A stretch of DNA of 64,000 nt, taken from positions 23,719 through 87,718 of the forward strand of contig CALFMO010000040.1 in the NCBI GenBank assembly GCA_937879855.1, in the 5' to 3' direction. Below are positions 35,301-45,281 of the stretch, in pieces. The DNA is from an uncultured Acidobacteriaceae bacterium. GTDB taxonomy: Bacteria > Acidobacteriota > Terriglobia > Terriglobales > Acidobacteriaceae. The notes below the pieces were generated by a model. It made no database searches and was not told where the DNA came from. It saw only the letters and a program-made list of their open reading frames with translations. Position numbers and translations under genes: made by a program. The number at the start of each line of letters is the position of its first letter. Within the stretch, counting starts at the first letter, position 1.

Positions 35301-35432
35301 CATGCCAATTTCGGCAATCCGAACCTGACGGTTGGCAATAGCAGCTTTGGAACGATCACTGGTACACGCTTTCCGACGGGCGACTTCGGCTCTTCGCGGC
35401 AGGTTCAGTTTGCTTTGAAGCTGCAGTTCTAA
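32370..35432 (+). CDS. Oar-like TonB-dependent outer-membrane receptor with CarboxypepD_reg domain
   Basis: This 1020-residue protein has a signal peptide (RFLLPIAIFLFCVEGSGFAQ). A carboxypeptidase-regulatory-like Ig domain follows (about 28-105: KLQGTVTDSTGAVVAGADVV, then SAGTYEFPSLQIGTYQVQV), then a plug (QEIPLNGRHFVDLSLLTPGT, TINFMINGVNLND, YSAQYGRNSGSIVNIATRSG) and a large beta-barrel. It ends in an aromatic C-terminal strand (RQVQFALKLQF). This Oar-type architecture is strongly expanded in Acidobacteriota, where it is thought to import polysaccharide fragments or other large ligands. The start is supported by the signal peptide and GGAG upstream. A terminator hairpin follows the stop, so it is monocistronic. 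malQ downstream hints at a glucan-related ligand (weak inference). Confidence 0.93.
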   Translation: MSKMAGRFLLPIAIFLFCVEGSGFAQSNAKLQGTVTDSTGAVVAGADVVVRNQATGTEYTAKTNSAGTYEFPSLQIGTYQVQVRNSGMRTETVTGLVLDVGQTVRQDFHLIVGQTTTEVTVSGEAPVIDSSTIEVGQVIDQKTTQEIPLNGRHFVDLSLLTPGTVTPPANGFLTAPLRGQGSFAFNTAGQREDTINFMINGVNLNDIVQNQITFQPSINTVSEFKVDNSTYSAQYGRNSGSIVNIATRSGTNEFHGELFEWVRNEKLDAKNYFALTKAPFKRNNFGAALGGPIKKDKAHFFLSYEGLRQRQGLNTKSLVLTAAQQAQVAATSDATIQQLAAFIPAANDSTGSFFISSATAPVNIDQGTADIDVSLGNNDRVHGYLALQEDLRQEPTLQGNTLPGWGDTRKSRRQIGTVNEDHVFSPTLANTIRLGYNRIHITFQPNRLLNSATYGINNGINAPIGLAQIDVGNFALDFGGPAGFPQGRGDTTAVLSDTLNYLHGRHSWAIGGEVRRAYNNNFSLDTTIFRFGSTAAFVKDSATSFTYVGTSADRILYPAYGAFVEDSFKWRPNLTLQLGLRYDWNSDPSESSNRFVVFSPASSTLNQIGSPGFGQPYPTSNKNFQPRLGFVWDPRNNGKTVIRSGYAILTDQPVTGIVTGLNSNPPFSTPLTSTATGLSLTNAATLAGPSGLAPATISPNFKDPYVQSWNMNVEHELTPTLGLTVAYVGSKGTHLRIARNLNQLELVGGNLVRPFPALAASSPFRPGAKLGNITEVDSVANSTYNGLWVTVNKHLSHGLQVLGSYTFSKSIDDNSLNSQAVILQNSLNVNNNRGLSDFDVRHRFVVSGFYELPFHHDRLVEGWQVGLINQMQTGNPLNVITSVAGFTGTTGLGALRPDVVGPVSTTGRPAQWFSNIASFQVPCTSAAVPTTCHFGDLGRNAVMGPGFLNTDFSVVKNTKITERINLQFRAEMFDLLNHANFGNPNLTVGNSSFGTITGTRFPTGDFGSSRQVQFALKLQF

Positions 35433-35459
35433 ACTCACCAGATCAGTTGCAAAATGTAC

Positions 35460-35486
35460 GAGGGATCGGATCTATTCCGATCCCTC
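35460..35486 (+). terminator. intrinsic terminator after the TonB-dependent receptor
   Basis: GAGGGATCGGA (35460-35470) pairs perfectly with TCCGATCCCTC (35476-35486) around a 5-nt loop, followed by the T-rich AATTATTTGG. It lies 28 nt after the receptor stop codon and before malQ. Confidence 0.8.
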
Positions 35487-35538
35487 AATTATTTGGTCCT
35501 GCTTGCTTGACTGCTCGGAGGAGGGTAACTTTAATTGG

Positions 35539-37062
35539 GTGATCTTTCCTCGCTGCAGTGGAATCCTTCTCCACGTTACATCTTTGCCGGGTGGGCACGG
35601 TATCGGCGATCTCGGAGAAACCGCCCACGAGTTTGTGGATTTTCTCGCCGAGTCGGGACAGAAAATCTGGCAAGTATTGCCATTGAGCCCCACGGGATAC
35701 GGCGATTCGCCGTACCAGTGTTTTTCCGCATTCGCGGGCAATCCTCTTTTCATCGATCTGAAAGCTCTTCGTGAACAGGGCATGTTGCCTGAACAGGACT
35801 TCGCTAGCGCACCGAACTTTGCAGAGGAGCGGGTTGAGTACGCCCGTGTGATCGACTTCAAAGAGAACCTGCTGCGCAAAGCCGGGCATGCCTTCTTTCA
35901 GGACAGTGCCGCTGGGGAGCGTCGCGCCTTTCAGACTTTTTGCCAACACAACAACGATTGGCTGGAGGATTACGCACTCTTCATGGCGTGCAAGAAAGTC
36001 CACAAGGACGTCGCCTGGGTGTATTGGGACGCCGGAATACGCCAGCGGAATCCCGACGCGCTAACCGAGTGGCGGCACCGATTGTCGTCGGAGATCGAGA
36101 TCCACAAATTTGCGCAATTCGAATTCTTTCGTCAATGGGAAAAGCTCAGGGCTCATTGCAATCGTCGCGGCATAAAAATCATGGGCGACATCCCGATTTA
36201 CGTGGCTCACGACAGCGCGGATGTATGGGCTCATCCGGAGTTGTTTCGTCTGGATGAGCAAGGCCAGCCAAGCGCCGTGTCAGGTGTTCCGCCGGACTAC
36301 TTCAGCGCCACCGGTCAACTTTGGGGAAACCCGCTTTACCGGTGGGATGTGTCGGCTGATTCTGGTCATCGGTGGTGGATTGAGCGTGTCCGCGCATCCC
36401 TGAAGCTGTTCGATCTCGTGAGGCTGGATCATTTTCGCGGCTTCGAGGCTTACTGGGAGATTCCAGCCGGCGCCCCAACCGCCGCGGGGGGTAAGTGGGT
36501 GAAGGGCCCGGGCACAGAATTTTTCCTAACCTTACAAAATGAATTGAAGGAGCTGCCATTTGTTGCCGAAAACCTCGGCGTGATTACTCCCGAAGTGGAA
36601 GGTCTGCGCAAGCAGTTTGGTTTTCCTGGAATGAGCCTGCTGCAGTTTGCATTCGGCAACGATCCGCAAGGACCCAGCTTCCGACCACATAACTATTCTC
36701 GCGAACTTGTAGCCTACACGGGAGGGCACGACAATGACACGACCGTGGGTTGGTGGACCAGTGTCGGAGTAGGAGAGAGCACTCGAAGCGAGGAAGATAT
36801 TCGCAAGGAACGTGAGTTCACCCGGGCGTACTTAGGATTTACAGAGGAGCCGATCAATTGGGTATTTATTCGTGCCGTGATGGCGTCGGTGGCAAACGTC
36901 GCCATGATTCCTTTGCAAGACGTACTGGGCCTGGGCAGTGACGCCCGAATGAATTTACCGGGCACAACAAGTGGAAACTGGAGGTGGCGGTACAGACCCA
37001 AGGCTCTAACGAAGGAGATGAGCAGCCGGCTGCGCGAGTTTACGGTTCTGTACGATCGCTGA
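35539..37062 (+). CDS. malQ: 4-alpha-glucanotransferase (amylomaltase, GH77)
   Basis: This 507-residue enzyme transfers alpha-1,4-glucan segments between maltodextrins and glucose, releasing glucose. It shows the GH77 landmarks: start RCSGILLHVTSLPGGHGIGD, MGDIPIYVAHDSADVWAHPE, the nucleophile Asp in VRLDHFRGFEAYWEIP, the acid/base Glu in FVAENLGVITPEVEGL, and the transition-state Asp in YTGGHDNDTTVGWW. A GTG at 35539 (VIFPRCSG) aligns with the normal family start; GGAGGAGGG lies about 15 nt upstream. An earlier in-frame TTG at 35503 would add 12 atypical residues. It is transcribed towards a trehalose-synthase operon on the other strand, consistent with glycogen/maltodextrin and trehalose interconversion. 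Confidence 0.95.
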   Translation: MIFPRCSGILLHVTSLPGGHGIGDLGETAHEFVDFLAESGQKIWQVLPLSPTGYGDSPYQCFSAFAGNPLFIDLKALREQGMLPEQDFASAPNFAEERVEYARVIDFKENLLRKAGHAFFQDSAAGERRAFQTFCQHNNDWLEDYALFMACKKVHKDVAWVYWDAGIRQRNPDALTEWRHRLSSEIEIHKFAQFEFFRQWEKLRAHCNRRGIKIMGDIPIYVAHDSADVWAHPELFRLDEQGQPSAVSGVPPDYFSATGQLWGNPLYRWDVSADSGHRWWIERVRASLKLFDLVRLDHFRGFEAYWEIPAGAPTAAGGKWVKGPGTEFFLTLQNELKELPFVAENLGVITPEVEGLRKQFGFPGMSLLQFAFGNDPQGPSFRPHNYSRELVAYTGGHDNDTTVGWWTSVGVGESTRSEEDIRKEREFTRAYLGFTEEPINWVFIRAVMASVANVAMIPLQDVLGLGSDARMNLPGTTSGNWRWRYRPKALTKEMSSRLREFTVLYDR

Positions 37063-37183
37063 AGGTCCTCCGCGAGCTCAGCGGCACTTCTTTGCGATCA
37101 AAAGCTTTAACCGCCGAGTGCGCAGAGGTGGCGCGGAGTACGCAGAGAAAACATGAGTATCCCGAGGCCGCCGCTTCCGCGTA

Positions 37184-37888
37184 TCAGAGCGGCGACAGTT
37201 CGTCCTCGTTTTCCTCTTTCTTGTTGCGAACAAATTTCTCTTCCAGAAAACGCTGCGCCAGGTCTCTTCCGCCAATTCCGAATGCGATTGCCAAGCCGAG
37301 CATAAGGGCTCCGAAAGCGATTCCAAAGGCAACCAGCATCGTCTGCTCTGCCAAGCCCAATTCTTCAAAGACAATCGACAAAACGAAAACAATAATGATG
37401 CTGCGGATGGCGAGGCTCAGCACTCGGGGGGAAGGCACATTTGCATTCACTGCGGCAAGCAGCGCAGCGCGGGAAAAGAAACTGGCCGCCAGCAGTCCGA
37501 AAAAGAGAATGAACATCGCGACGAACAGGCGCGGCAAGAACAGAAAGAAACTTGCGATCTGTTCCTGCAGGCCCAGGATCCCAAGCACACTCACACCCAG
37601 CAGAATGAAGCCAAGCCAGGTCACCCAGAAAACGAAACGACTCACCATCTCCGTTGCTGTGGGGAGAGCAGCTTTGTTGAGCAGTTGCGAAGCGCCGGCG
37701 TTTTCCGAAAGCTTGTCGAACTTGATGAATTGCAAAATGCTGCGCAGAATCACTTTCACGACATAGGCGATTGCCCAGCCGACAAATGCGAGGATCAGCA
37801 TTACGATCAGACGAGGAACGTAGTGGGCGAAACCCCTGGCCATTTCGTGCATCGCCTGAGACAGTTCGCTTACAATCATTTCCCGCAT
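37184..37888 (-). CDS. MscS-related conserved TM-helix protein
   Basis: This 234-residue inner-membrane protein has four to five hydrophobic segments, including YVPRLIVMLILAFVGWAIAY, FVFWVTWLGFILLGVSVLGI and VLSLAIRSIIIVFVLSIVFE. It also has the glycine-rich amphipathic stretch AFGALMLGLAIAFGIGGRDL that is characteristic of the conserved TM-helix family related to MscS channels (CmpX-like). It lacks the beta-domain of full MscS and ends in a charged tail. It is the last gene of an apparent treS/glycosyltransferase operon, 7 nt after the glycosyltransferase stop. A role in osmotic release or membrane-tension sensing would fit trehalose synthesis, but this is inference from context. Confidence 0.82.
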   Translation of the reverse strand: MREMIVSELSQAMHEMARGFAHYVPRLIVMLILAFVGWAIAYVVKVILRSILQFIKFDKLSENAGASQLLNKAALPTATEMVSRFVFWVTWLGFILLGVSVLGILGLQEQIASFFLFLPRLFVAMFILFFGLLAASFFSRAALLAAVNANVPSPRVLSLAIRSIIIVFVLSIVFEELGLAEQTMLVAFGIAFGALMLGLAIAFGIGGRDLAQRFLEEKFVRNKKEENEDELSPL

Positions 37889-37895
37889 AGTTACC

Positions 37896-39197
37896 TCACT
37901 CTCTCGATTTCCACATCTGCAGCAAATACGGTTTCAATCGCTCGAACTCAAGGCAGAGGCCCTCGACATTGTTTTCGACCTCGATGGCAGAGGCGTTACG
38001 GTTTTCGACCAGAAAGGTAAAGACTCTTCCGCGGAAAAGTGGCGCCAGCGCCTGAATGATGTGGTCGCGGCTGATCACGGATTTCTGATAGGACGCGGCA
38101 AATTCGTACACCGTGCGAACCCACAATTCCGCCGAGTAATGAAATTCTTCTTCGCCCAATCGCGCAATGCGCTGAAGTTCTGTCAAGGTGGATGGGGAGA
38201 GGATTGACTGAAACACGGATTGCAATTCGCTGACTCCGGTCGAAAACATCTCACGCAGCCGTTTCCGATTCACGCGGATCGGGTCCAGTTGCAGTTCCTG
38301 TTCGCTCCCTGTTGTGGGAACTGGCTTCGAACCGGCCACCTTGCTCCATACGAGAAAGTCTGTCTCTAACGCGGAGAACAGAACGCCCACAGTTTGCCGC
38401 AGTGCCGGTATCAGGTCCGAGCCCCGGCGCTCGACGTGCTCCTTTTCTCCCAGGAACGATTGGCAGATGCGGTATCCGCCGGTGATTGCAGCAAGGGTCA
38501 TGCGCAGTTCTACGCCGGCCTGGCCGTTTCCGTCATGCCAGCCATTTTGGCCGAGGAATTGGCTTCCAAGGCGGCCGGAGAAACCGAACTCAGGCATGTA
38601 TGCCTCGCGGATTCTTACGCCGTAGAGAGCGCGGAGCATCGGGTAAAGCAAGTTCGTGGTTAACAGTCCGTCGAACTTGTGTCTGCGATAGGTAGGAGCC
38701 ACCAGATCGAAACCATCGCGATAAATCGGGTGCACCAGATTGGAAATCCAGTCAGGCTGAAGGTGGGCCGCTTCGGGCGACATCACGAGACAGGCCTTGG
38801 CGCGGAGCAGTTCGGCCGCAGCCAGGATTGTCCGCAGCGCAGCTCCACTGCCCGCGCTGCCATCATACTTTGTGCTGATGGAGTGCAGCGTGCGAAGCGC
38901 GTATAGATTAGCCGCTGGGCGTGCGTCGTCGATCGAAACGCCCGTGACCAGGTCGGGGGTTCCGTCGCGCGATCCGCCATCGGCATTAATGATGACGGCC
39001 CGTTCTCGCGGAAAACCGCGCAGAATGCCGCTTCGAATCGTAGTTACGACGGAACCGATCGTCTTGGCATTGTTGTGAGTGGGCAGGCCTATGAGGATGT
39101 CTACTTCGCCGACATTGATCAGCTGGCGAAGAAAATCATCCGAAAGAAAAGTTTCATCTTCCAATTTCAACTCTGCCCCAGACGGGGTATATGACAT
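37896..39197 (-). CDS. GT-A fold glycosyltransferase, possibly for an osmolyte or glycosylglycerate
   Basis: This 433-residue cytoplasmic protein has a GT2-like N-terminal domain: LIGLPTHNNAKTIGSVVTTI for the nucleotide-sugar fold, and INADGGSRDGTPDLV containing a metal-binding Asp. A later segment (AYMPEFGFSGRLGSQFLGQN) and a long helical C-terminal region follow. The combination resembles the GT78/GT81 glycosyltransferases that make mannosyl- or glucosylglycerate compounds, but the acceptor cannot be assigned. It lies between treS (about 23 nt upstream) and the MscS-type gene (7 nt downstream). Two starts are possible: the ATG at 39197 used here and one 9 nt earlier at 39206. The context suggests compatible-solute metabolism (inference). 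Confidence 0.75.
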   Translation of the reverse strand: MSYTPSGAELKLEDETFLSDDFLRQLINVGEVDILIGLPTHNNAKTIGSVVTTIRSGILRGFPRERAVIINADGGSRDGTPDLVTGVSIDDARPAANLYALRTLHSISTKYDGSAGSGAALRTILAAAELLRAKACLVMSPEAAHLQPDWISNLVHPIYRDGFDLVAPTYRRHKFDGLLTTNLLYPMLRALYGVRIREAYMPEFGFSGRLGSQFLGQNGWHDGNGQAGVELRMTLAAITGGYRICQSFLGEKEHVERRGSDLIPALRQTVGVLFSALETDFLVWSKVAGSKPVPTTGSEQELQLDPIRVNRKRLREMFSTGVSELQSVFQSILSPSTLTELQRIARLGEEEFHYSAELWVRTVYEFAASYQKSVISRDHIIQALAPLFRGRVFTFLVENRNASAIEVENNVEGLCLEFERLKPYLLQMWKSRE

Positions 39198-39220
39198 TGC
39201 TTCCATTATCTACATCTTGG

Positions 39221-40861
<1,641 letters not shown>

Positions 40862-41001
40862 ACCGCTTTCTCCTGGTACACATTTACCTGTCGGCAGAGC
40901 CGGTCAATATGCAAGTTTATATGAAGCGAGAGCGGTGGATTTTCACCGTCGAACTATGCGAGTCGATTTGAAAGAGTACCCGGAAATGAGGGGCACGCCG
41001 T

Positions 41002-42562
41002 TCAGTCCGGCACAATCTCGATCGCCGATACGGTCGCGTATCGGCTCACTGGCACGAATTCCAGAAGCAACTTGCCTTGGGCGTTCGGCTCAAGCCCTTT
41101 GATCCTGCGAACCATGGGTCGGTTCTCGCCGGCTTCTTCGAGAATATTCAGATCGGCCAGGATTGTCTTACCGTTGCAGAAGACGTTGAACACGCGGCCC
41201 TCGGAGGCTATGGAATTTGGGTTCGACACAGTCTTGTGGTCGAACCCTTCCGGGGCCGCATGATGCTCGATGAAGTGCAGAGTCAAGGTGTATTTGCCGG
41301 GAGGAACCGGGATCGCGTAGGAGAAGTGACCCCAGCGCTCGGTCTCGTAGAACTCGGGATCGTCGGTGCCGACGGCGGGCTCCTGGCTGGTGCTGAGCTG
41401 CCCGCCTTTGAAGTAAACGTCGGGACTCCACCAGTGACTGTCGTTGGAGTAATACGGAACATCGCGGGCGACAATGCGCACTGGGCGAACGTGACCGCGG
41501 ATTCCAGGAAGAATCTCAATGGCAGAAAGCATCGCACCGTCGCCTTTCACTGAGATGCACCTGGCCGTCGGCGGCCGGAGAGATGTCGGAGAAGACTTTC
41601 ACTTCAGCAGTGCGATCGCCGCCGGAATCGGCGAGCACGTCGAAGTCCTGAAGCAGCGGCTGGCCGTTGGCAACCACTGTCATAATGCGGTTTCCCTCTC
41701 CGCCGCCACCCACATTTTCTGGACCGTAGAAAGTTTCGGCGAAGTGCAGACGTAGCTCGTACGTTCCCGGCTTCAGTGGAATGTTGTAAGTAAAGTTGCC
41801 CTGACGGCTGCTGCGATAAATGATGGGATCCTGCGTGCGCCAGATATGCTGAACGGCGCTTTGAACCGAGTCGCCGCCGGAGAAGTAAGAATCCGGACTC
41901 CAAAGTTTGCCGGCATGATCCAGATATTTGCGGCTGGCTCCGGCGAGGATGCGAATCTCTTCGCCAACGGGAAGCCCAACCGCTGGTTCGGCGGAAGCTT
42001 GCGAAAGATTCGAAGAGCGAATGACTGGCTGTTGTTTAGGCGGGTTACGGGAAAGAAACGCCAGCGCTAGCGCCGCTACGACCACGATCAGGGCAGTGGC
42101 CAGCACCCAGATCTGTTGACGGGTTGGGCTCCACGCAGTTTTTTGCGCGCTGTCCGACGCCTGTGCTTGCGCTGGTGTCGACAGATTTGGAGCGGCAGCG
42201 GCATCCACGTCGGCCATTGTCTTAAAGACCGGAATGTACTGGCCTACTGGAATGGTGATGCGGACAGGATGGGCCGCGCCCTCGGCCGCGTAGTATTCGC
42301 TGAGGCGCTTGCGCAGGCGGTTGGCCTGAACGCGGACGATCGAATCCGTATCCTGGTCGAAGGAGTCGCGCCGGTCAAAGACATCTAGGCCGACGGAGTA
42401 TTCCTTGATCTGAGCGCTCTCGCCCGCGAATGTCTTTTCGCACAAGTAGGAAAGCAGATGGGTCAGCGTCGGGGAACGAGTAAAAAGGCTAGATTGCAGT
42501 ACCGCTTGGAGTTCGGCCCGCTCTGCTTCCCAGCTTACCTGCTCTGTTGCAATCGAAGGCAC
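41002..42562 (-). pseudogene. winged-helix/TM/double-malectin protein, reading frame broken by one indel
   Basis: The frame starts at 42562. It encodes a winged-helix DNA-binding-like domain (about 8-105, with VRVQANRLRKRLSEYYAAEG and ITIPVGQYIPVF), a membrane helix (VLATALIVVVAALALAFLSR) and a first malectin domain. It then runs into a stop at 41516. A second frame starting around 41550 continues directly with the last strand of that malectin domain (KGDGAMLSAIEILPG) and a second complete malectin domain, ending at 41002. Inserting one base near 41549-41558 restores a single protein of about 518 residues, with a motif like VHFSVKGDG at the join. It is either a recent frameshift, a sequencing error or, less likely, programmed frameshifting. 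The family senses or binds carbohydrate ligands in the periplasm. Confidence 0.8.
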
Positions 42563-42904
42563 TGGGAACCTCCCGTCTTAGGCGCCTTCTAACATTCCTT
42601 TATACACCCGCCAGTCGCTCCCGGACAGATCGCAAACGGTTACGTAACCCCCTGTAACGGCTGCATAGCTCCAATTTCGGAATCGCGCTTTGCAGCGGCG
42701 GCAGCGTGCTAAGTCCCTGTTGAATCAAAAGATGGATTCTCGACTGAGGTTACTTGGGCGCTACATAGCCCCGAGGTAGCAGTTGTAGCGTTGTGGATTG
42801 CGAGGACGGGCGCGATAACTGAGTCGTACGCGGAGAGCAGATCGCCGGGGCAGGGGCACAGCCCAGACCGGAACAGAGGCAACTCCGGAAAAGGGAGGCT
42901 CGAT
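42563..42904. other. divergent regulatory region between malectin protein and TPR gene
   Basis: This 342-nt gap holds the divergent promoters of the winged-helix/malectin gene and the TPR gene. A perfect 12-bp palindrome at 42638-42649 is listed separately. The last 18 nt contain the ribosome-binding site of the TPR gene. No gene was found. Confidence 0.55.
42638..42649. promoter_or_regulatory. 12-bp palindrome, candidate operator
   Basis: GGTTACGTAACC is a perfect palindrome 76 nt upstream of the winged-helix/malectin start, in a gap with no gene. Size and place fit an operator for a dimeric regulator, possibly that protein itself. There is no further support. Confidence 0.35.
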
Positions 42905-43681
42905 ATGAAAAACATCACAGCAAGAATCGTATTGGCAGCGATGGTCATGGTGCTGTCTGGATACAGCGCTGCCGCGCCGGCTCCGCAGCAGAGCCAGGAC
43001 AACGCCAACATGCAATCGATGACTGTGGCCGAACTGGAGAAGGCCGCGGACCTGGCGAGGGCGCGCAAGGATTATGACAAGGCAATCCTTTATTTTCAGA
43101 CAGCGCTGCGCAAAGATCGCAAGAATTCTGTGCTGTATAACAAGCTGGGTTTAGCGCAGCTAAAGAATAATGATCTTCGCGGAGCTCGGTCGAGCTTCGA
43201 GACTGCCGTCAAGCTGAATTCCAAATTCGCAGATGCAGTCAACAACGTTGGCGCCGTGTACTTCATGAACAAGAACTATGGTGCCGCCGCCAAGCACTTC
43301 AAGAAGGCGGTTGCTCTCGACGAAACACGCGCTTCATTTCACGTGAACCTGGGTGTGGCCTGGTTTAGCCAGAAGAAACTGGAACCAGCCCTCGCCGAGT
43401 ACACGCGGGCCTTGGAGTTGGATCCGGAGGCGCTCAAGCAAGAGTCTCGAGCAGGCGTTGTTGCCCAGATCTCCAGTCCAGAAGAGCGAGCGCGATTCTC
43501 CTACATGCTGGCGAAGATTTACGCCAAGCGTGGCGATGTAGATGGATGCCTGCAGTGCCTGAGGAAGGCGAAGGAAGAGGGCTATCGCGATCTGGCAAAC
43601 GTGTATAGAGATGAAGAATTTAGCCAGCTGCGGCAGAACCCAAGACTGCATGAAGTTGTGGCGCCGCCAACTGCAAAGTAA
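42905..43681 (+). CDS. exported TPR-repeat protein
   Basis: This 258-residue protein from the ATG at 42905 has AAGGGAGG ten nt upstream; a longer frame to 42791 has no signal peptide at its start. The signal peptide is MKNITARIVLAAMVMVLSGY with cleavage near AAA. At least four tetratricopeptide repeats follow (about 40-200): EKAADLARARKDYDKAILYF, NKLGLAQLKNNDLRGARSSF, NNVGAVYFMNKNYGAAAKHF and NLGVAWFSQKKLEPALAEYT. A C-terminal module (MLAKIYAKRGDVDGCLQCLR and the following DEEFSQLRQNPR) is a common acidobacterial TPR ending. TPR proteins scaffold complexes; no partner can be named. The gene is convergent with the glycolate oxidase operon. Confidence 0.88.
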   Translation: MKNITARIVLAAMVMVLSGYSAAAPAPQQSQDNANMQSMTVAELEKAADLARARKDYDKAILYFQTALRKDRKNSVLYNKLGLAQLKNNDLRGARSSFETAVKLNSKFADAVNNVGAVYFMNKNYGAAAKHFKKAVALDETRASFHVNLGVAWFSQKKLEPALAEYTRALELDPEALKQESRAGVVAQISSPEERARFSYMLAKIYAKRGDVDGCLQCLRKAKEEGYRDLANVYRDEEFSQLRQNPRLHEVVAPPTAK

Positions 43682-43940
43682 CTTCAGGTCTTTTCCTAGC
43701 CTCTGCTCCGCGCTCGCGGAAAAGGGGCTCGGTGTGGACTCACGGCTCTGGACGAACCAAGTCGGTCCGGTGCCGTGAAGCCACGCCGGCTCTCTCAAAT
43801 TCGAGTTTGAACGCTGGATGAGGCTGCCTCGCCGATTCGCAAACGCATGCTCGTGGACCAATAACATTTTGCAAGCAAAGCAGGGAATTACAGCTGCGGG
43901 GCAGAAAGCGAATTTAACAAGGTTTCTTTGGATCTCAACT

Positions 43941-45281
43941 CTACCGCTTGCACAACGACTCGGGTGCAATTCCATGGATCGCAGCATCCAATAGCTCCAC
44001 CGTGTGCAGGATCGGCAGTTGTTTTCCGGCCAACTTCATTTCGCTGCGCAACTGCAGCAGGCAGCCGGGGTTTCCGGCTGCAACCACGTCGGGCGAGAGT
44101 GCGAGCAGATTACGGGCCTTGCGTCTGCCCAGTTCTTTCGCGGGTTCGGGTCGTACGAGGTTGTATATCCCTGCCGAACCACAGCACAGCGCGGCTTCCG
44201 CCACTTCCACGATTTCCAGGCCGGGAATGCTTTTTAGCAGCGAACGCGGCTGCAGCCGCACGTTCTGTGCATGTTGCAGGTGACACGCATCATGGTAAGC
44301 GACCTTCAACGGTAAAGGCTGCCGGGTTGCGCGAGGCTCCAGTCGCGCGAGAATCTCGCTGATGTCGAAACACTTGGCAGAGAATGCTCGAGCACGCTCC
44401 GCATACTTTGGGTCCTCCTGCAGCAGGATGGCGTAATCTTTCATGTTCGATCCGCAGCCCGCAGCGTTGATGGCAATGGCATCCACCGGCGCGCGCTCGA
44501 ATGTATCAATCATCCGCCGCGCATGCTCGAGCGCTTTTTGCTCCTCGCCGGCATGCACCATGAGCGCGCCGCAGCAGCCTTGATCTTTGGGAATGACGAC
44601 CTCGCAGCCCTCCGACACCAGCACTCGAGCGGTTGCCGCGTTTACCTCTGGAAAAAAGACGCGCTGCACACAGCCGAGCAGCAGCCCGACGCGAAGACGC
44701 CGCTCGCCTTTGGCGGCTAAGAGTTCCGGCAATTCAGGCGTCGCCTTGGGAGCAGCCGGCATTAACGATTCCATGGCTCGAAGATGGGCAGGGAGGACGT
44801 TCAAGATGCCGCTCTTGCGAACCAGCGACTGAAGCCCCGAGCGTTGATACAGTCGCATGGGCGCCAGCAGACGCGCCAGTCGATCGGGGCGCGGAAAAGT
44901 TTCGAAAATCATTTTGCGCGCCAGCCGCTCTTTGAGCGTACGCGGGTGATTGCGTTCGATTTGAGCGCGGGTGGCTTCGATCAGGCGGTCATATTTCACG
45001 CCCGACGGACAGGAGGTGAGACAAGCCATGCAGCCCAGACAATTGTCCATGTGATTTACAAAAGTCGGACTCAAAGGAACCTGCCCCTCCAGCGCCATTT
45101 TCATGAGGTAAATGCGCCCGCGCGGAGAATCCATCTCTTCGTTCCACAGGGCATAGGTGGGGCAGGTGGACAAACAGAATCCGCAATGTACGCAATCGGC
45201 AATGAGGTCGATCGATGGCGGATGATGGGCGTCAAAACCGCCCACCCCAAGTGAATCGGCTTTTGCCAACTCTTCAGGCAT
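43941..45281 (-). CDS. glcF: glycolate oxidase iron-sulfur subunit GlcF
   Basis: This 446-residue subunit has two ferredoxin-type 4Fe-4S clusters (CVHCGFCLSTCP and CLGCMACLTSCP near residues 33-100) and two CCG domains: GCVQRVFFPEVN with QGCCGALMVHAG, then YHDACHLQHAQN with ALCCGSAGIYNL. These features define the GlcF/LutA/heterodisulfide-reductase-like group, which passes electrons from the flavin subunits to the quinone pool. The start ATG overlaps the glcE stop by one nucleotide (TAATG), so it is the last gene of a coupled glcDEF operon. Confidence 0.93.
   Translation of the reverse strand: MPEELAKADSLGVGGFDAHHPPSIDLIADCVHCGFCLSTCPTYALWNEEMDSPRGRIYLMKMALEGQVPLSPTFVNHMDNCLGCMACLTSCPSGVKYDRLIEATRAQIERNHPRTLKERLARKMIFETFPRPDRLARLLAPMRLYQRSGLQSLVRKSGILNVLPAHLRAMESLMPAAPKATPELPELLAAKGERRLRVGLLLGCVQRVFFPEVNAATARVLVSEGCEVVIPKDQGCCGALMVHAGEEQKALEHARRMIDTFERAPVDAIAINAAGCGSNMKDYAILLQEDPKYAERARAFSAKCFDISEILARLEPRATRQPLPLKVAYHDACHLQHAQNVRLQPRSLLKSIPGLEIVEVAEAALCCGSAGIYNLVRPEPAKELGRRKARNLLALSPDVVAAGNPGCLLQLRSEMKLAGKQLPILHTVELLDAAIHGIAPESLCKR

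Noticed and set aside
37112..37151. GCAGAGG-type direct repeats downstream of malQ
   Set aside because: Short and imperfect; without genome-wide counts it cannot be called a repeat family.
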